DNA of 26,461 nt from Patescibacteria group bacterium (GTDB taxonomy: Bacteria; Patescibacteriota; Minisyncoccia; Portnoybacterales; UBA2143). Positions 14,383 through 20,837 of this stretch are shown piece by piece (the stretch's first letter is position 1; the number at the start of each line of letters is the position of its first letter). Both the position numbers and the translations under genes were made by a program. The stretch covers positions 1 to 26,461 of the forward strand of contig JAHJQT010000015.1 in assembly GCA_018819085.1 (NCBI GenBank). The letters run 5' to 3'. The notes beneath the pieces were generated by a model. That model was given only the letters and a program-made list of their open reading frames with translations, was not told where the DNA came from and made no database searches.

Positions 14383-14923
14383 TTTTTTGTCCTTTAGCAA
14401 TAATTGCAATTAAACCTCTAGGTTGTTTTTTTATTTCTTGTTCAAAAAATATTTCAACAGTTATTAATCCAATAAATTTACTTATCTTTTCTTCAGCTGC
14501 AGCTAATAACCATTTCTCTCTACCTTTTAAAATCATTTCTATTTTAACCTTATATCCTTTTTCTAAAAACTTTTCTGCTTGTTTCGCTTTGAATTCTAAA
14601 TCATGTTGTCCTATCCTTGGACTTATTCTAATTCCTTTTGCTTCTATTCTTTTTTGATTTGTTTTTTGACTCTTTTCTTTTCTTGATTTTTCATATTGAT
14701 ATTTACCATGACTCATTATTCTACAAACTGGAGGTTTAGCGTTAGGTGATATTTCAATTAAATCAAGACCCTTTTCATGGGCCATTTTAAGCGCTTTTGG
14801 TGTTTCAATAACACCGACGTTTTTATTATTCTCATCAATCAAACGAATTGGGCTTGTTTTAATCCAGTAATTAACTCTGGTTCGTGGTTCCCATTTTTTT
14901 TTATTGTAACTTTTCTTATAAAT
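14369..14923 (-). CDS. infC: Translation initiation factor IF-3, with probable AUU start
   Basis: IF-3 binds the 30S subunit and checks start-codon pairing. The N-domain (RVNYWIKTSPIRLIDENN), linker and C-domain (IRISPRIGQHDLEFKAKQAEKFLEKG, ILKGREKW) are complete. The only common start codon is TTG at 14842, but the conserved RVNYWIKTSPIRL lies upstream of it, and the frame stays open until a stop codon six codons before ATT (14923-14921). No ATG, GTG or TTG occurs in that part. ATT is therefore proposed as the start (184 residues, near the family's 180). In E. coli an AUU start lets IF-3 limit its own synthesis. No Shine-Dalgarno sequence is visible. infC follows ssrA and precedes rpmI. Confidence 0.9.
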   Translation of the reverse strand: MYKKSYNKKKWEPRTRVNYWIKTSPIRLIDENNKNVGVIETPKALKMAHEKGLDLIEISPNAKPPVCRIMSHGKYQYEKSRKEKSQKTNQKRIEAKGIRISPRIGQHDLEFKAKQAEKFLEKGYKVKIEMILKGREKWLLAAAEEKISKFIGLITVEIFFEQEIKKQPRGLIAIIAKGQKNDKT

Positions 14924-14948
14924 AGTTTTATTTTATTTTTTATAATTG

Positions 14949-15335
14949 TGGAGAAGGGGGGATCGAACCCCCGTCTAAAAGATATTTTTTAATAATTCTA
15001 CAAATTTAGCTTGATTTGAAATAATAACTAAAAGCTTAAAACCAAGCAAAAAACTTTTAATTATCGCCTCTAAAGTTTTCAATAATTAAACCAAGGCAAT
15101 TTTTAATTATCTATCCTGAAAAATTGACACCCGAAGTTTTCTATCAGGAGTTGAAAGTTCGGATGGCTATTGGTTTTATACAATAGCATAAGCTGGAGCA
15201 GCAAATAGCGAAGCTACTGTGCTCTTAGCTTTTGAAATCAAGTTTGCACTTAGATTTTTTTTCAAGAGTTTAACGAGATTTTGAGCTCGATTTGCTTATT
15301 AAAAAACTATGCTTTTATCGATACCTGTCATCCCC
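14949..15335 (-). ncRNA. ssrA: Transfer-messenger RNA (tmRNA)
   Basis: The 5' end reads GGGGAUGACAGGUAUCGAUA on the minus strand (15335 downward) and the 3' end carries the T-arm GGGGGTTCGATCCCCCC followed by TTCTCCA near 14949, so about 387 nt. CCA is not encoded: the discriminator A is followed by CAA. The resume codon GCA is at 15247-15245, and the peptide reads ANLISKAK... and ends AAPAYAIV before TAA (15178-15176), giving 23 residues. It rescues stalled ribosomes together with SmpB, whose gene lies 5 nt upstream. The tag does not end in the usual LAA. Boundaries are accurate to a few bases. Confidence 0.93.
15176..15247 (-). other. tmRNA proteolysis-tag reading frame
   Basis: It starts with GCA (Ala), preceded by AAGT as in other tmRNAs, and runs 23 codons to TAA. 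The peptide is long and rather hydrophobic, ending AAPAYAIV. Canonical tags are mostly 8-20 residues and end in ALAA or a close variant. Confidence 0.85.
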
Positions 15336-15340
15336 ATTTG

Positions 15341-15790
15341 TTATTCTTTATTTCTCAAGGCTCTATCTATCTTCCTATCAGTTTCTCTCTTCTTTATCTT
15401 CTCTCGTTTATCTATTTTTCTTTTTCCTTTAGCTAATGCGAATTCTAGTTTTATTCTATTGTGTTTAGTGTAAACCCGCAGAGGCACTAAAGTCAAGCCT
15501 TTCTGTTTTGTTTTACCAATTAAACTACTTATTTCTTTTTTATGTAAAAGTAATTTTCTAGAACGAGTTGGATCATATTCTTCAGGTGTGTTTTTTGGTT
15601 GATAAGGAGATATTTGAACATTAATCAACCAGGCTTCATTATTTTTTATTGTAACATAAGATCCTTTTAGACTAACTCTATTACTTTTGATTGCTTTAGC
15701 TTCATGACCAAATAAAACAATACCTGCTTCAAAAGTTTCCAGGATACTATAATCGAATCTTGCACGTGGATTGGTGGTAAGAGTAGGCAT
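15341..15790 (-). CDS. smpB: SsrA-binding protein SmpB
   Basis: A 149-residue basic protein that holds the tRNA-like part of tmRNA and positions it in stalled ribosomes. It has the family motifs ARFDYSILETFEAGIVLFGHEAKAIKS, VSLKGSYV and AWLINVQISPYQ, RSRKLLLHKKEI, LTLVPLRVYTKHNRIKLEFALAKGKRK and a positively charged helical tail that in other bacteria enters the mRNA channel. Its stop codon is 5 nt upstream of the tmRNA 5' end, so both probably come from one transcript. A poor promoter (TTTACT-18 bp-TAGAGT) lies on the minus strand before the start. Confidence 0.97.
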   Translation of the reverse strand: MPTLTTNPRARFDYSILETFEAGIVLFGHEAKAIKSNRVSLKGSYVTIKNNEAWLINVQISPYQPKNTPEEYDPTRSRKLLLHKKEISSLIGKTKQKGLTLVPLRVYTKHNRIKLEFALAKGKRKIDKREKIKKRETDRKIDRALRNKE

Positions 15791-15819
15791 GTATTACTAC
15801 TCTATCATTAAAATAAACA

Positions 15820-15848
15820 TTGAGTAAAGCGAAATTTTATGGTAAAAT
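15820..15848 (+). promoter_or_regulatory. Promoter of the DUF6922-AbiEii pair (leaderless)
   Basis: TTGAGT (15820-15825) and TAAAAT (15843-15848) are 17 bp apart, with the ATG 6 nt after the -10. The predicted start of transcription equals the start codon. The region is shared with the divergent smpB promoter. Confidence 0.65.
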
Positions 15849-15854
15849 ATTAAT

Positions 15855-16139
15855 ATGATTAAGATAAATAAGCAATTATTTTGGGATGTTGATTTTAAGA
15901 AGCTGGATTATAAAAAAGACGCTGATTTCATTATCAGTCGGGTTTTGTTTTATGGAGATGTAGGAGATTATAAACTAATTGAAAAAAAATACGGAAAGAA
16001 GAAAATAAAGGAAATTATTAAAAAAGCAAGTTATCCTAATAAAAAAAGTTTAAATTTCTGGAGCAGTATTTTTAATATACCTCTAGAATCATTTAAATGC
16101 ATAAACAAGTCATTAATCAAAAAACCGAACAGCTTTTAA
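15855..16139 (+). CDS. DUF6922-type protein, partner of the AbiEii-like gene
   Basis: A 94-residue protein whose sequence (QLFWDVDFKKLDYKKDADFIISRVLFYGD) fits the small DUF6922-type family often encoded next to nucleotidyltransferases; the second half YGKKKIKEIIKKASYPNKKSLNFW is also typical. It has no catalytic motif. The last 43 nt overlap the following AbiEii-like gene, indicating coupled translation. Context suggests that it is the antitoxin or regulator of that gene. The promoter at 15820 predicts leaderless translation. Family memory is moderate; the antitoxin role is inferred. Confidence 0.75.
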   Translation: MIKINKQLFWDVDFKKLDYKKDADFIISRVLFYGDVGDYKLIEKKYGKKKIKEIIKKASYPNKKSLNFWSSIFNIPLESFKCINKSLIKKPNSF

Positions 16140-16711
16140 AGTTATTAGCTGAAAGCAAAACTATAGATAATTTCTATTTAGCTGGTGGCACAGCTTTAGC
16201 TTTGCAATTTGGCCATAGAAAATCAATAGATTTGGATTGGTTTAATAAAAATAGTTTTGATACGCAGAAATTAAGAAAGGAATTATCTAAAATAGGGCAA
16301 GTTGTTATTGAGGCAGAAGAAAAAGATACGCTTGATTTAACTTTATCTAATGTAAAATTAACCTTTTTAGGATATAGTTATAATCTACTTTTTCCTTTAA
16401 TAAATTATCAAGGGATAAAATTAGCTGATTATCGTGATATTGCTTGTATGAAATTAGATACAGTTTCTTCACGTGGTTCTAAAAAAGATTTTATTGATTT
16501 ATATTTTATTTTTAAAGAAATTTCTTTTGATGAATTATTTGAATTATTTGAAAAAAAATATAGTAAAATAAAATTCAATAAACTTCATATTCTAAAAAGC
16601 TTGAATTATTTTATTGACGCAGACAAAAATCCAATGCCAATTATGATTGAAGATATAAGCTGGCGAGAAGTTAAAAATTATTTTAAAAATCTGACGAATA
16701 AGATATTGTAG
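16097..16711 (+). CDS. AbiEii/AbiGii-family nucleotidyltransferase
   Basis: A 204-residue minimal nucleotidyltransferase. The N-terminal FYLAGGTALALQFGHRKSIDLDWF holds the glycine-rich loop and the metal-binding D-x-D (Asp45, Asp47), and ACMKLDTVSSRGSKKDFIDLYFI gives the conserved Lys/Arg and Asp of the second half. AbiEii-type toxins modify tRNA or other targets and arrest growth, in some systems as phage defence. The start overlaps the DUF6922 gene by 43 nt. A hairpin terminator follows after a palindromic repeat (16849-16871). The family is clear; target and antitoxin are inferred. Confidence 0.86.
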   Translation: MHKQVINQKTEQLLKLLAESKTIDNFYLAGGTALALQFGHRKSIDLDWFNKNSFDTQKLRKELSKIGQVVIEAEEKDTLDLTLSNVKLTFLGYSYNLLFPLINYQGIKLADYRDIACMKLDTVSSRGSKKDFIDLYFIFKEISFDELFELFEKKYSKIKFNKLHILKSLNYFIDADKNPMPIMIEDISWREVKNYFKNLTNKIL

Positions 16712-16747
16712 GAGTTAATATAACTTTGTCATTCCTGTCCCGCATTT

Positions 16748-16815
16748 GTCATTCCCGCGAAAGCGGGAATCCAGTAATAAACTAATCTGGATTCCCAATC
16801 AAGTTGGGAATAACA
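16748..16815. repeat. Dispersed GTCATTCCCGC... palindromic repeat
   Basis: GTCATTCCCGCGAAAGCGGG begins a perfect 8-bp hairpin (16751-16758 with 16763-16770, GAAA loop). A second hairpin ATTCCCAA (16791-16798) / TTGGGAAT (16804-16811) follows, and GAATCCAG (16767-16774) pairs with CTGGATTC (16787-16794). The sequence family GTCATTCCCGCGAAAGCGGGAATCC is known as an intergenic repeat in many unrelated bacteria. An additional partial copy, GTCATTCCTGTCCCGC, starts at 16728. Confidence 0.9.
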
Positions 16816-16848
16816 TCAGAGAAACTTAATATGAGTTTTAACAAAAAT

Positions 16849-16871
16849 TGCCAATCATCTGGCATTTTTTT
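16849..16871 (+). terminator. Intrinsic terminator after the AbiEii-like gene
   Basis: TGCCA (16849-16853) pairs with TGGCA (16860-16864) around a 6-nt loop, followed by seven T (16865-16871). The stem is short but the T run is strong. Confidence 0.6.
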
Positions 16872-16901
16872 ATTTGCTTTACCATTATCATCAATGGCAT
16901 G

Positions 16902-16944
16902 CACATACCTATAACTCTATAGCACTGTTTTGAGAAAGAAAAAA
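16902..16944. repeat. Direct repeat R1 (partial copy)
   Basis: CACATACCTATAACTCTATAG and the purine-rich stretch up to 16944 match the left half of repeats R2 (18276) and R3 (19188). It stands at the far end of the membrane protein gene, just outside its terminator. Confidence 0.6.
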
Positions 16945-16978
16945 CTCCCTACAAGCTTATAAAAGCAAATAGGGAGTT
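16937..16978 (-). terminator. Terminator of the polytopic membrane protein gene
   Basis: On the minus strand AACTCCCTA (16978-16970) pairs perfectly with TAGGGAGTT (16951-16943), followed by a T-rich run. It is placed 26 bp after the stop codon of the minus-strand gene. Confidence 0.8.
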
Positions 16979-17004
16979 ATTAAGATTGGATGATAAGTAT
17001 TGAA

Positions 17005-18174
17005 TTAAAATATTGTTTTAACAACTTCTAATTCATTTATTTTACTCCATCCTTTAAGGATAATCTTGCCTTTAGGACCAAGACGGTATTTAAGGTATGC
17101 ATTAGCATTGGCTGTTGCATATTGTCTTCCCCGGCTAGTTTTATGAAGTATCAAGTCAAGAACGGACCTGACTAATTCTGTAATAGCCCCGGATGTAACA
17201 CCTGTCATAAAGGCGATTGTCCATAGTACTTGTTTGTTGTCAAAATATGGGGAAAATTTTACAGCCAAGTATATAGTTACTGCCATAGTTACACTCAGGC
17301 AAATCCAGTGTCCGTTGCGCATTACTATTCGTTGGATTCCTTTTATGGCATAAATAAAAGTTGAAAGCGGGATAACTATTAGTCCAACGAATAAAGTGCC
17401 AGCTCCTATGAAGTAAACCAGAGATGTGATGATATAACCGAAAAAAAGGACTTGGTGTCTAAGTAACAAGAATAGCTCCCTGAGATAGAATCCTAGAAAT
17501 CCATGTCTGTTGTATTTATCAAAAGAATGATAAAATGTTTTTGGCCCTGGTTCTTTGGCATAATAGAGCAGTCCAAACATAATTGGAAAGATTGATGTCA
17601 TAAAAGTGAAGGTAAATAAATCGCCGAATCCGAATGCAGTAAAGGGGATAACTTCGCCTTTGTAATTCATGCCACCACCATAAACATCTGGCATGAGTCG
17701 AATTATTATTAATGATACCCACAGTGCCGTGATTGCGACAAAAGTGGTAATTGCAGCAACGCGGGCTAAATAGGTGCGATTCATTGGATGAGCGAATGGC
17801 CATCGAATTAATGCTATTGGTCGATATGCTACCCATATAAATACAATCCATATTGCTGACAAAACAGCTAAACACATCCGAATTTCAATGAACAAGTGAG
17901 CTCGACTAGACATTTTTTTAAAGATTATCGATGGTTTAGTAGCACTTTCTACCAGAAAGTTATAAGATTTCTTGCCGAATTGTATTCCTTTCTGTAAGGA
18001 TACAATAAACACCCTAAGGATGTCCTTATACCACCAACCCACTACAACACCCATTATTACTCCCAACGGGAGAAATGCTGGATGTAGATAGCCAAAAAAT
18101 AAAATACCGCTAACTCCACCTAAAAATCCTCCAAGTAAATTTCGTCTTGTCACATTACGATGCATTTCGTCCAT
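17005..18174 (-). CDS. Polytopic membrane protein of unknown function
   Basis: A 389-residue protein I cannot name. A basic N-terminus (MDEMHRNVTRRN) leads into several hydrophobic spans, for example LLGGFLGGVSGILFFGYL, PLGVIMGVVVGWWY, MCLAVLSAIWIVFIWVAY, ITTFVAITALWVSLIIIRL, LFTFTFMTSIFPIMFGLLY, a long pair around 240-285, and WICLSVTMAVTIYLAVKF. The last ~60 residues are soluble and basic (YLKYRLGPKGKIILKGWSKI). No transporter signature is visible. It differs from its neighbours by a visibly higher G+C, by a strong GGGAGGT ribosome site 8-9 nt before the ATG, and by lying between repeats R1 and R2. Acquisition by transfer is inferred. Confidence 0.75.
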   Translation of the reverse strand: MDEMHRNVTRRNLLGGFLGGVSGILFFGYLHPAFLPLGVIMGVVVGWWYKDILRVFIVSLQKGIQFGKKSYNFLVESATKPSIIFKKMSSRAHLFIEIRMCLAVLSAIWIVFIWVAYRPIALIRWPFAHPMNRTYLARVAAITTFVAITALWVSLIIIRLMPDVYGGGMNYKGEVIPFTAFGFGDLFTFTFMTSIFPIMFGLLYYAKEPGPKTFYHSFDKYNRHGFLGFYLRELFLLLRHQVLFFGYIITSLVYFIGAGTLFVGLIVIPLSTFIYAIKGIQRIVMRNGHWICLSVTMAVTIYLAVKFSPYFDNKQVLWTIAFMTGVTSGAITELVRSVLDLILHKTSRGRQYATANANAYLKYRLGPKGKIILKGWSKINELEVVKTIF

Positions 18175-18275
18175 GTCTTTTTACCTCCCTTTATGTATTT
18201 CGTGATTTAGATTAAAAATTTAAGGAACTCTTAAATATATTATCACAATTATACGAAAAGTCAAGTCTCAGTCCA

Positions 18276-18364
18276 CATATCCCTAACACATATACCTATA
18301 ATTCCATAGCTACAATTTAAGGGAAGAAAAAAAAGACAGCTAATTTGTGTTAAACTGACTTTTT
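18276..18364. repeat. Direct repeat R2
   Basis: An ~89-bp segment starting CATATCCCTAACACATATAC and ending ACTGACTTTTTA. It aligns over its length with R3 (shared TCCCTAACACA, ATACC, ATAGCT, a purine-rich middle, GGCTAA/CAGCTAA and CTGACT). It lies between the two minus-strand genes. Confidence 0.75.
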
Positions 18365-18388
18365 ATCGATAGGTGTAGTTAAATATTC

Positions 18389-18418
18389 CTTGTTATGTGA
18401 TGTTTTTGTAAAAATCCT
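18389..18418. repeat. Left terminal inverted repeat of the HExxH cassette
   Basis: CTTGTTATGTGATGTTTTTG and the following ten bases match the reverse complement of 19082-19111 at 28 of 30 positions. It overlaps the first base pairs of the stop codon of the gene it encloses. Confidence 0.9.
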
Positions 18419-19073
18419 ATTCTGCTTTTTTATTATCCTTTAAAATATCTTGAACAGCTTTTTTAACAACAGTGGTGAATTTATCCCAGTCGGGTTTTAT
18501 TCCAATTTTTTCTTCTTTTATTTCTTCAAAAATCTTTTTAAATTCCTCACCCTTTTCAGAAAAAAATTTTTCTCGTTTTTCTTTTAAAATACCGTCCATT
18601 TCTTCCGTAGTTAAATTATCAAGCGTGCCACTTTCCAAATACATGTCTTTACTTAAATCAGTTGCCTGCATAAGCAAAGTTTTTATGCGCTCAAAAGCTT
18701 GGAGAATTTTGGGGGTATCTTCCGGATTGCCCTGATAATACTCGTCAACGTATTGTTGTAAATATTCCCAACCCTTGTCCCACGCTCTTTGTTCTTCGGC
18801 GCGTGTAGCCTCAAAATTATCCAAACGAGCATTATTTATTTTTCCCTCTTTAACAAGATGGCCAATTTCATGCGCTGCGAGCGCAAAAGATATTGCCTCA
18901 TCGGAATCTGGTAAATAAATATCATCTGGCGAATTAGCACACCCCCAAAATTCAGGATCATAAAAGGGGTTTTCTTTTACTTCCGAAGGGGCGTCTACTG
19001 AACGCTTGATAATTATTTTCGGTTCTCCCGCCTCTTTCTCGTTAGTGAGAGAGAATTTTTTTTCTGAAAACAT
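18417..19073 (-). CDS. HExxH-motif protein (putative zinc metallopeptidase)
   Basis: A 218-residue hydrophilic protein with a zincin-type motif, SFALAAHEIGHLVKEG (His68-Glu69-His72), and a nearby candidate third ligand in TRAEEQRAWDKGWEYL (Glu93 or Glu94). The second half is charged and helical (MDGILKEKREKFFSEKGEEFKKIFEEIKEEK). The HEIGH core is like that of ImmA/IrrE-type and other small gluzincins, but there is no HTH, and I cannot place the family. No signal peptide or membrane span is present. It is enclosed by near-perfect 30-bp inverted repeats and by direct repeats R2 and R3. G+C is higher than in the neighbouring core genes. Peptidase activity is inferred. Confidence 0.7.
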   Translation of the reverse strand: MFSEKKFSLTNEKEAGEPKIIIKRSVDAPSEVKENPFYDPEFWGCANSPDDIYLPDSDEAISFALAAHEIGHLVKEGKINNARLDNFEATRAEEQRAWDKGWEYLQQYVDEYYQGNPEDTPKILQAFERIKTLLMQATDLSKDMYLESGTLDNLTTEEMDGILKEKREKFFSEKGEEFKKIFEEIKEEKIGIKPDWDKFTTVVKKAVQDILKDNKKAE

Positions 19074-19081
19074 ATTATTTA

Positions 19082-19111
19082 AGGATTTTTACAAAAATTT
19101 CACATAACAAG
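19082..19111. repeat. Right terminal inverted repeat of the HExxH cassette
   Basis: AGGATTTTTACAAAAATTTC and the following ten bases are the inverted partner of 18389-18418 (28/30). It ends 8 bp upstream of the start codon. Confidence 0.9.
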
Positions 19112-19187
19112 TTTTATACGAACTAATAACTGACTTTTTTCTGTACTTTTATTCTACCACTATAGTATATATTTTCAATCTTTACCT

Positions 19188-19272
19188 TATGTCCCTAACA
19201 CACATACCACTATGTCTATAGCTCGCTTTTTTAGGAAAGGAAAAGAGGCTAACTACGTTGAGCTGACTCTTA
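19188..19272. repeat. Direct repeat R3
   Basis: An ~85-bp segment starting TTATGTCCCTAACACACATA, ending just before the argS promoter. It is a diverged copy of R2 in the same orientation; its middle also matches R1. Confidence 0.75.
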
Positions 19273-19301
19273 TTGAGTAAATCAAGATTTTGAGCTATGA
19301 T
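19273..19301 (+). promoter_or_regulatory. Promoter of argS (leaderless)
   Basis: TTGAGT (19273-19278) and TATGAT (19296-19301) are 17 bp apart. Transcription would start at the ATG of 19308, which supports that codon as the start instead of the TTG at 19290. Confidence 0.65.
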
Positions 19302-19307
19302 ATAAAG

Positions 19308-20831
19308 ATGTTAAGAAGAGAAATAGAAAAATTAATTAAAGATATTGTTAAACAGAAAGTTGATTTAGAGCGTCCAGCTACAACTGAGCATGGTGATTTT
19401 TCTACTAATATTGCACTTAAGGCAAAAATTAATCCAGATGAAATTATTTCAAAATTAAAAGATAATGCTTTATTTGAAAAAGTTGAAAAAGCTGGTCCTG
19501 GATTTATTAATTTCTATTTATCTAAAAAAGCACTTCAGGAAGAATTAAATGAAATTTTAAAACAAGACAATGATTACGGAAAATCAGATATTGGTCAAGC
19601 AAAAAAAATTCAAGTAGAATTTATTTCAGCAAATCCTACGGGTCCTTTAACTGTAGGTAATGCTAGGGGTGGACCTTTTGGAGATGTTTTAGCTAATGTT
19701 TTTAAAAAAGCAGGATTCAAAGTAGAAAAAGCATATTATGTTAATGATTTTGGCGAACAAATTAGAGAGCTTGGTAAATCTATAATAGGAGAAGGGAAAT
19801 ATCAGGGAGAATATATTAATAAGCTTAAGAAAGCCCTTCGACAAGCTCAGGGTAAAAAAAATGTTTTTAAGGCAGGTCAATGGGCTGCTAAAAATATTCT
19901 TGAAAATTTAATTCAAAAAACTATTGATAAACTAGGTATTAAATATGATGAATGGCTTTTTGAATCTGATTTGCATAAATCAGATAAGGTTAATAAAGTC
20001 TTGAATATTTTAAGAGAAAAAGGTTTAATTTATAAACAGGATGAGGCTGAATGGTTTAAATCAAAACAATTTGGAGATGAAAGAGATAGAGTTATTATTA
20101 AAAAAGATGGCAATAAAACATATTTAGCAGGTGATATTGCATTGCACAATGATAAGTTTAAGGATAAGAAATTTGATAAAGTAATTAATATTTGGGGAGC
20201 GGATCATCATGGAGATGTTCCTGGTTTAATGGCTGGAGTTGAAGCACTAGGTTATAAGGATAAATTAGAAATTATTCTTTTACAATTTGTGACAATTTTA
20301 GATAAAGGTGAAAAGTATAAAATGTCTAAAAGAGCTGGTCTTTATGTACTTATGGATGAATTATTAGATAAGGTTGGAAAAGATGCAGTTCGTTTTTTCT
20401 TTTTACAAAAATCACCTGATACTCATTTGAATTTTGATTTAGAATTAGCTAAAGAACAATCAAGCAAAAATCCAGTTTATTATGTCCAGTATGCTTATGC
20501 TAGGATTCATAGTATTCTTGCAAAAACAGAAAATAAAGAATCAAAATTATTATTTGAAAATCTAAACAAAAAAGAAGAAATAAATCTAATAAAACAATTA
20601 ATTAAATTTCCAGAAATTGTGGAGGATGTTGCTAAAGACTATCAAGTTCAGCGACTTCCTTATTACTCCATAGAATTAGCAAATGCTTTTCATAGATTTT
20701 ATGAAAATTGTAAAGTTCTAGACAAAAATGAAAAAATAGCTCAAGCTAGAATTAGTTTAATTAAAGCAACAAAAATAGTTCTTAAGAATACTCTGGAGCT
20801 AATGGGCATTTCAGCTCCAGATAAAATGTAA
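19308..20831 (+). CDS. argS: Arginyl-tRNA synthetase
   Basis: A 507-residue class I synthetase that charges tRNA-Arg. The Arg-tRNA synthetase N-terminal domain (TTEHGDFSTNIALKAK) precedes the HIGH-region SANPTGPLTVGNARGGPFGD, in which the usual second His is Asn. The KMSKS region is KYKMSKRAGLYVLMDELL, and the C-terminal anticodon-binding DALR domain ends LELMGISAPDKM. The start at 19308 is chosen because TATGAT lies 6 nt ahead; an upstream TTG (19290) would add six residues. At 19833-19852 a well-known dispersed palindrome (GCCCTTCGACAAGCTCAGGG) is read in frame as ALRQAQG. ileS follows after 6 bp. Confidence 0.96.
   Translation: MLRREIEKLIKDIVKQKVDLERPATTEHGDFSTNIALKAKINPDEIISKLKDNALFEKVEKAGPGFINFYLSKKALQEELNEILKQDNDYGKSDIGQAKKIQVEFISANPTGPLTVGNARGGPFGDVLANVFKKAGFKVEKAYYVNDFGEQIRELGKSIIGEGKYQGEYINKLKKALRQAQGKKNVFKAGQWAAKNILENLIQKTIDKLGIKYDEWLFESDLHKSDKVNKVLNILREKGLIYKQDEAEWFKSKQFGDERDRVIIKKDGNKTYLAGDIALHNDKFKDKKFDKVINIWGADHHGDVPGLMAGVEALGYKDKLEIILLQFVTILDKGEKYKMSKRAGLYVLMDELLDKVGKDAVRFFFLQKSPDTHLNFDLELAKEQSSKNPVYYVQYAYARIHSILAKTENKESKLLFENLNKKEEINLIKQLIKFPEIVEDVAKDYQVQRLPYYSIELANAFHRFYENCKVLDKNEKIAQARISLIKATKIVLKNTLELMGISAPDKM
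19833..19852. repeat. Dispersed palindromic repeat inside argS
   Basis: The sequence CCCTTCGACAAGCTCAGGG is an intergenic repeat found in many unrelated genomes. Here it occurs in frame within the argS coding sequence and encodes ALRQAQG in a Lys-rich loop (KLKKALRQAQGKKNVF). Confidence 0.85.
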
Positions 20832-20837
20832 TTTCGT

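Noticed and set aside
14185..14409. Longer L35 starting at TTG 14409
   Set aside because: The ATG at 14382 has an AAAGGA site at the right distance and gives the usual L35 N-terminus.
14843..14992. Plus-strand frame beginning near 14777
   Set aside because: It runs antisense to infC and through the tmRNA 3' end and is a shadow.
16728..16815. CRISPR-like array suggested by repeated GTCATTCC units
   Set aside because: Units are palindromic, unequal in length and lack regular spacers; they match a known dispersed intergenic repeat.
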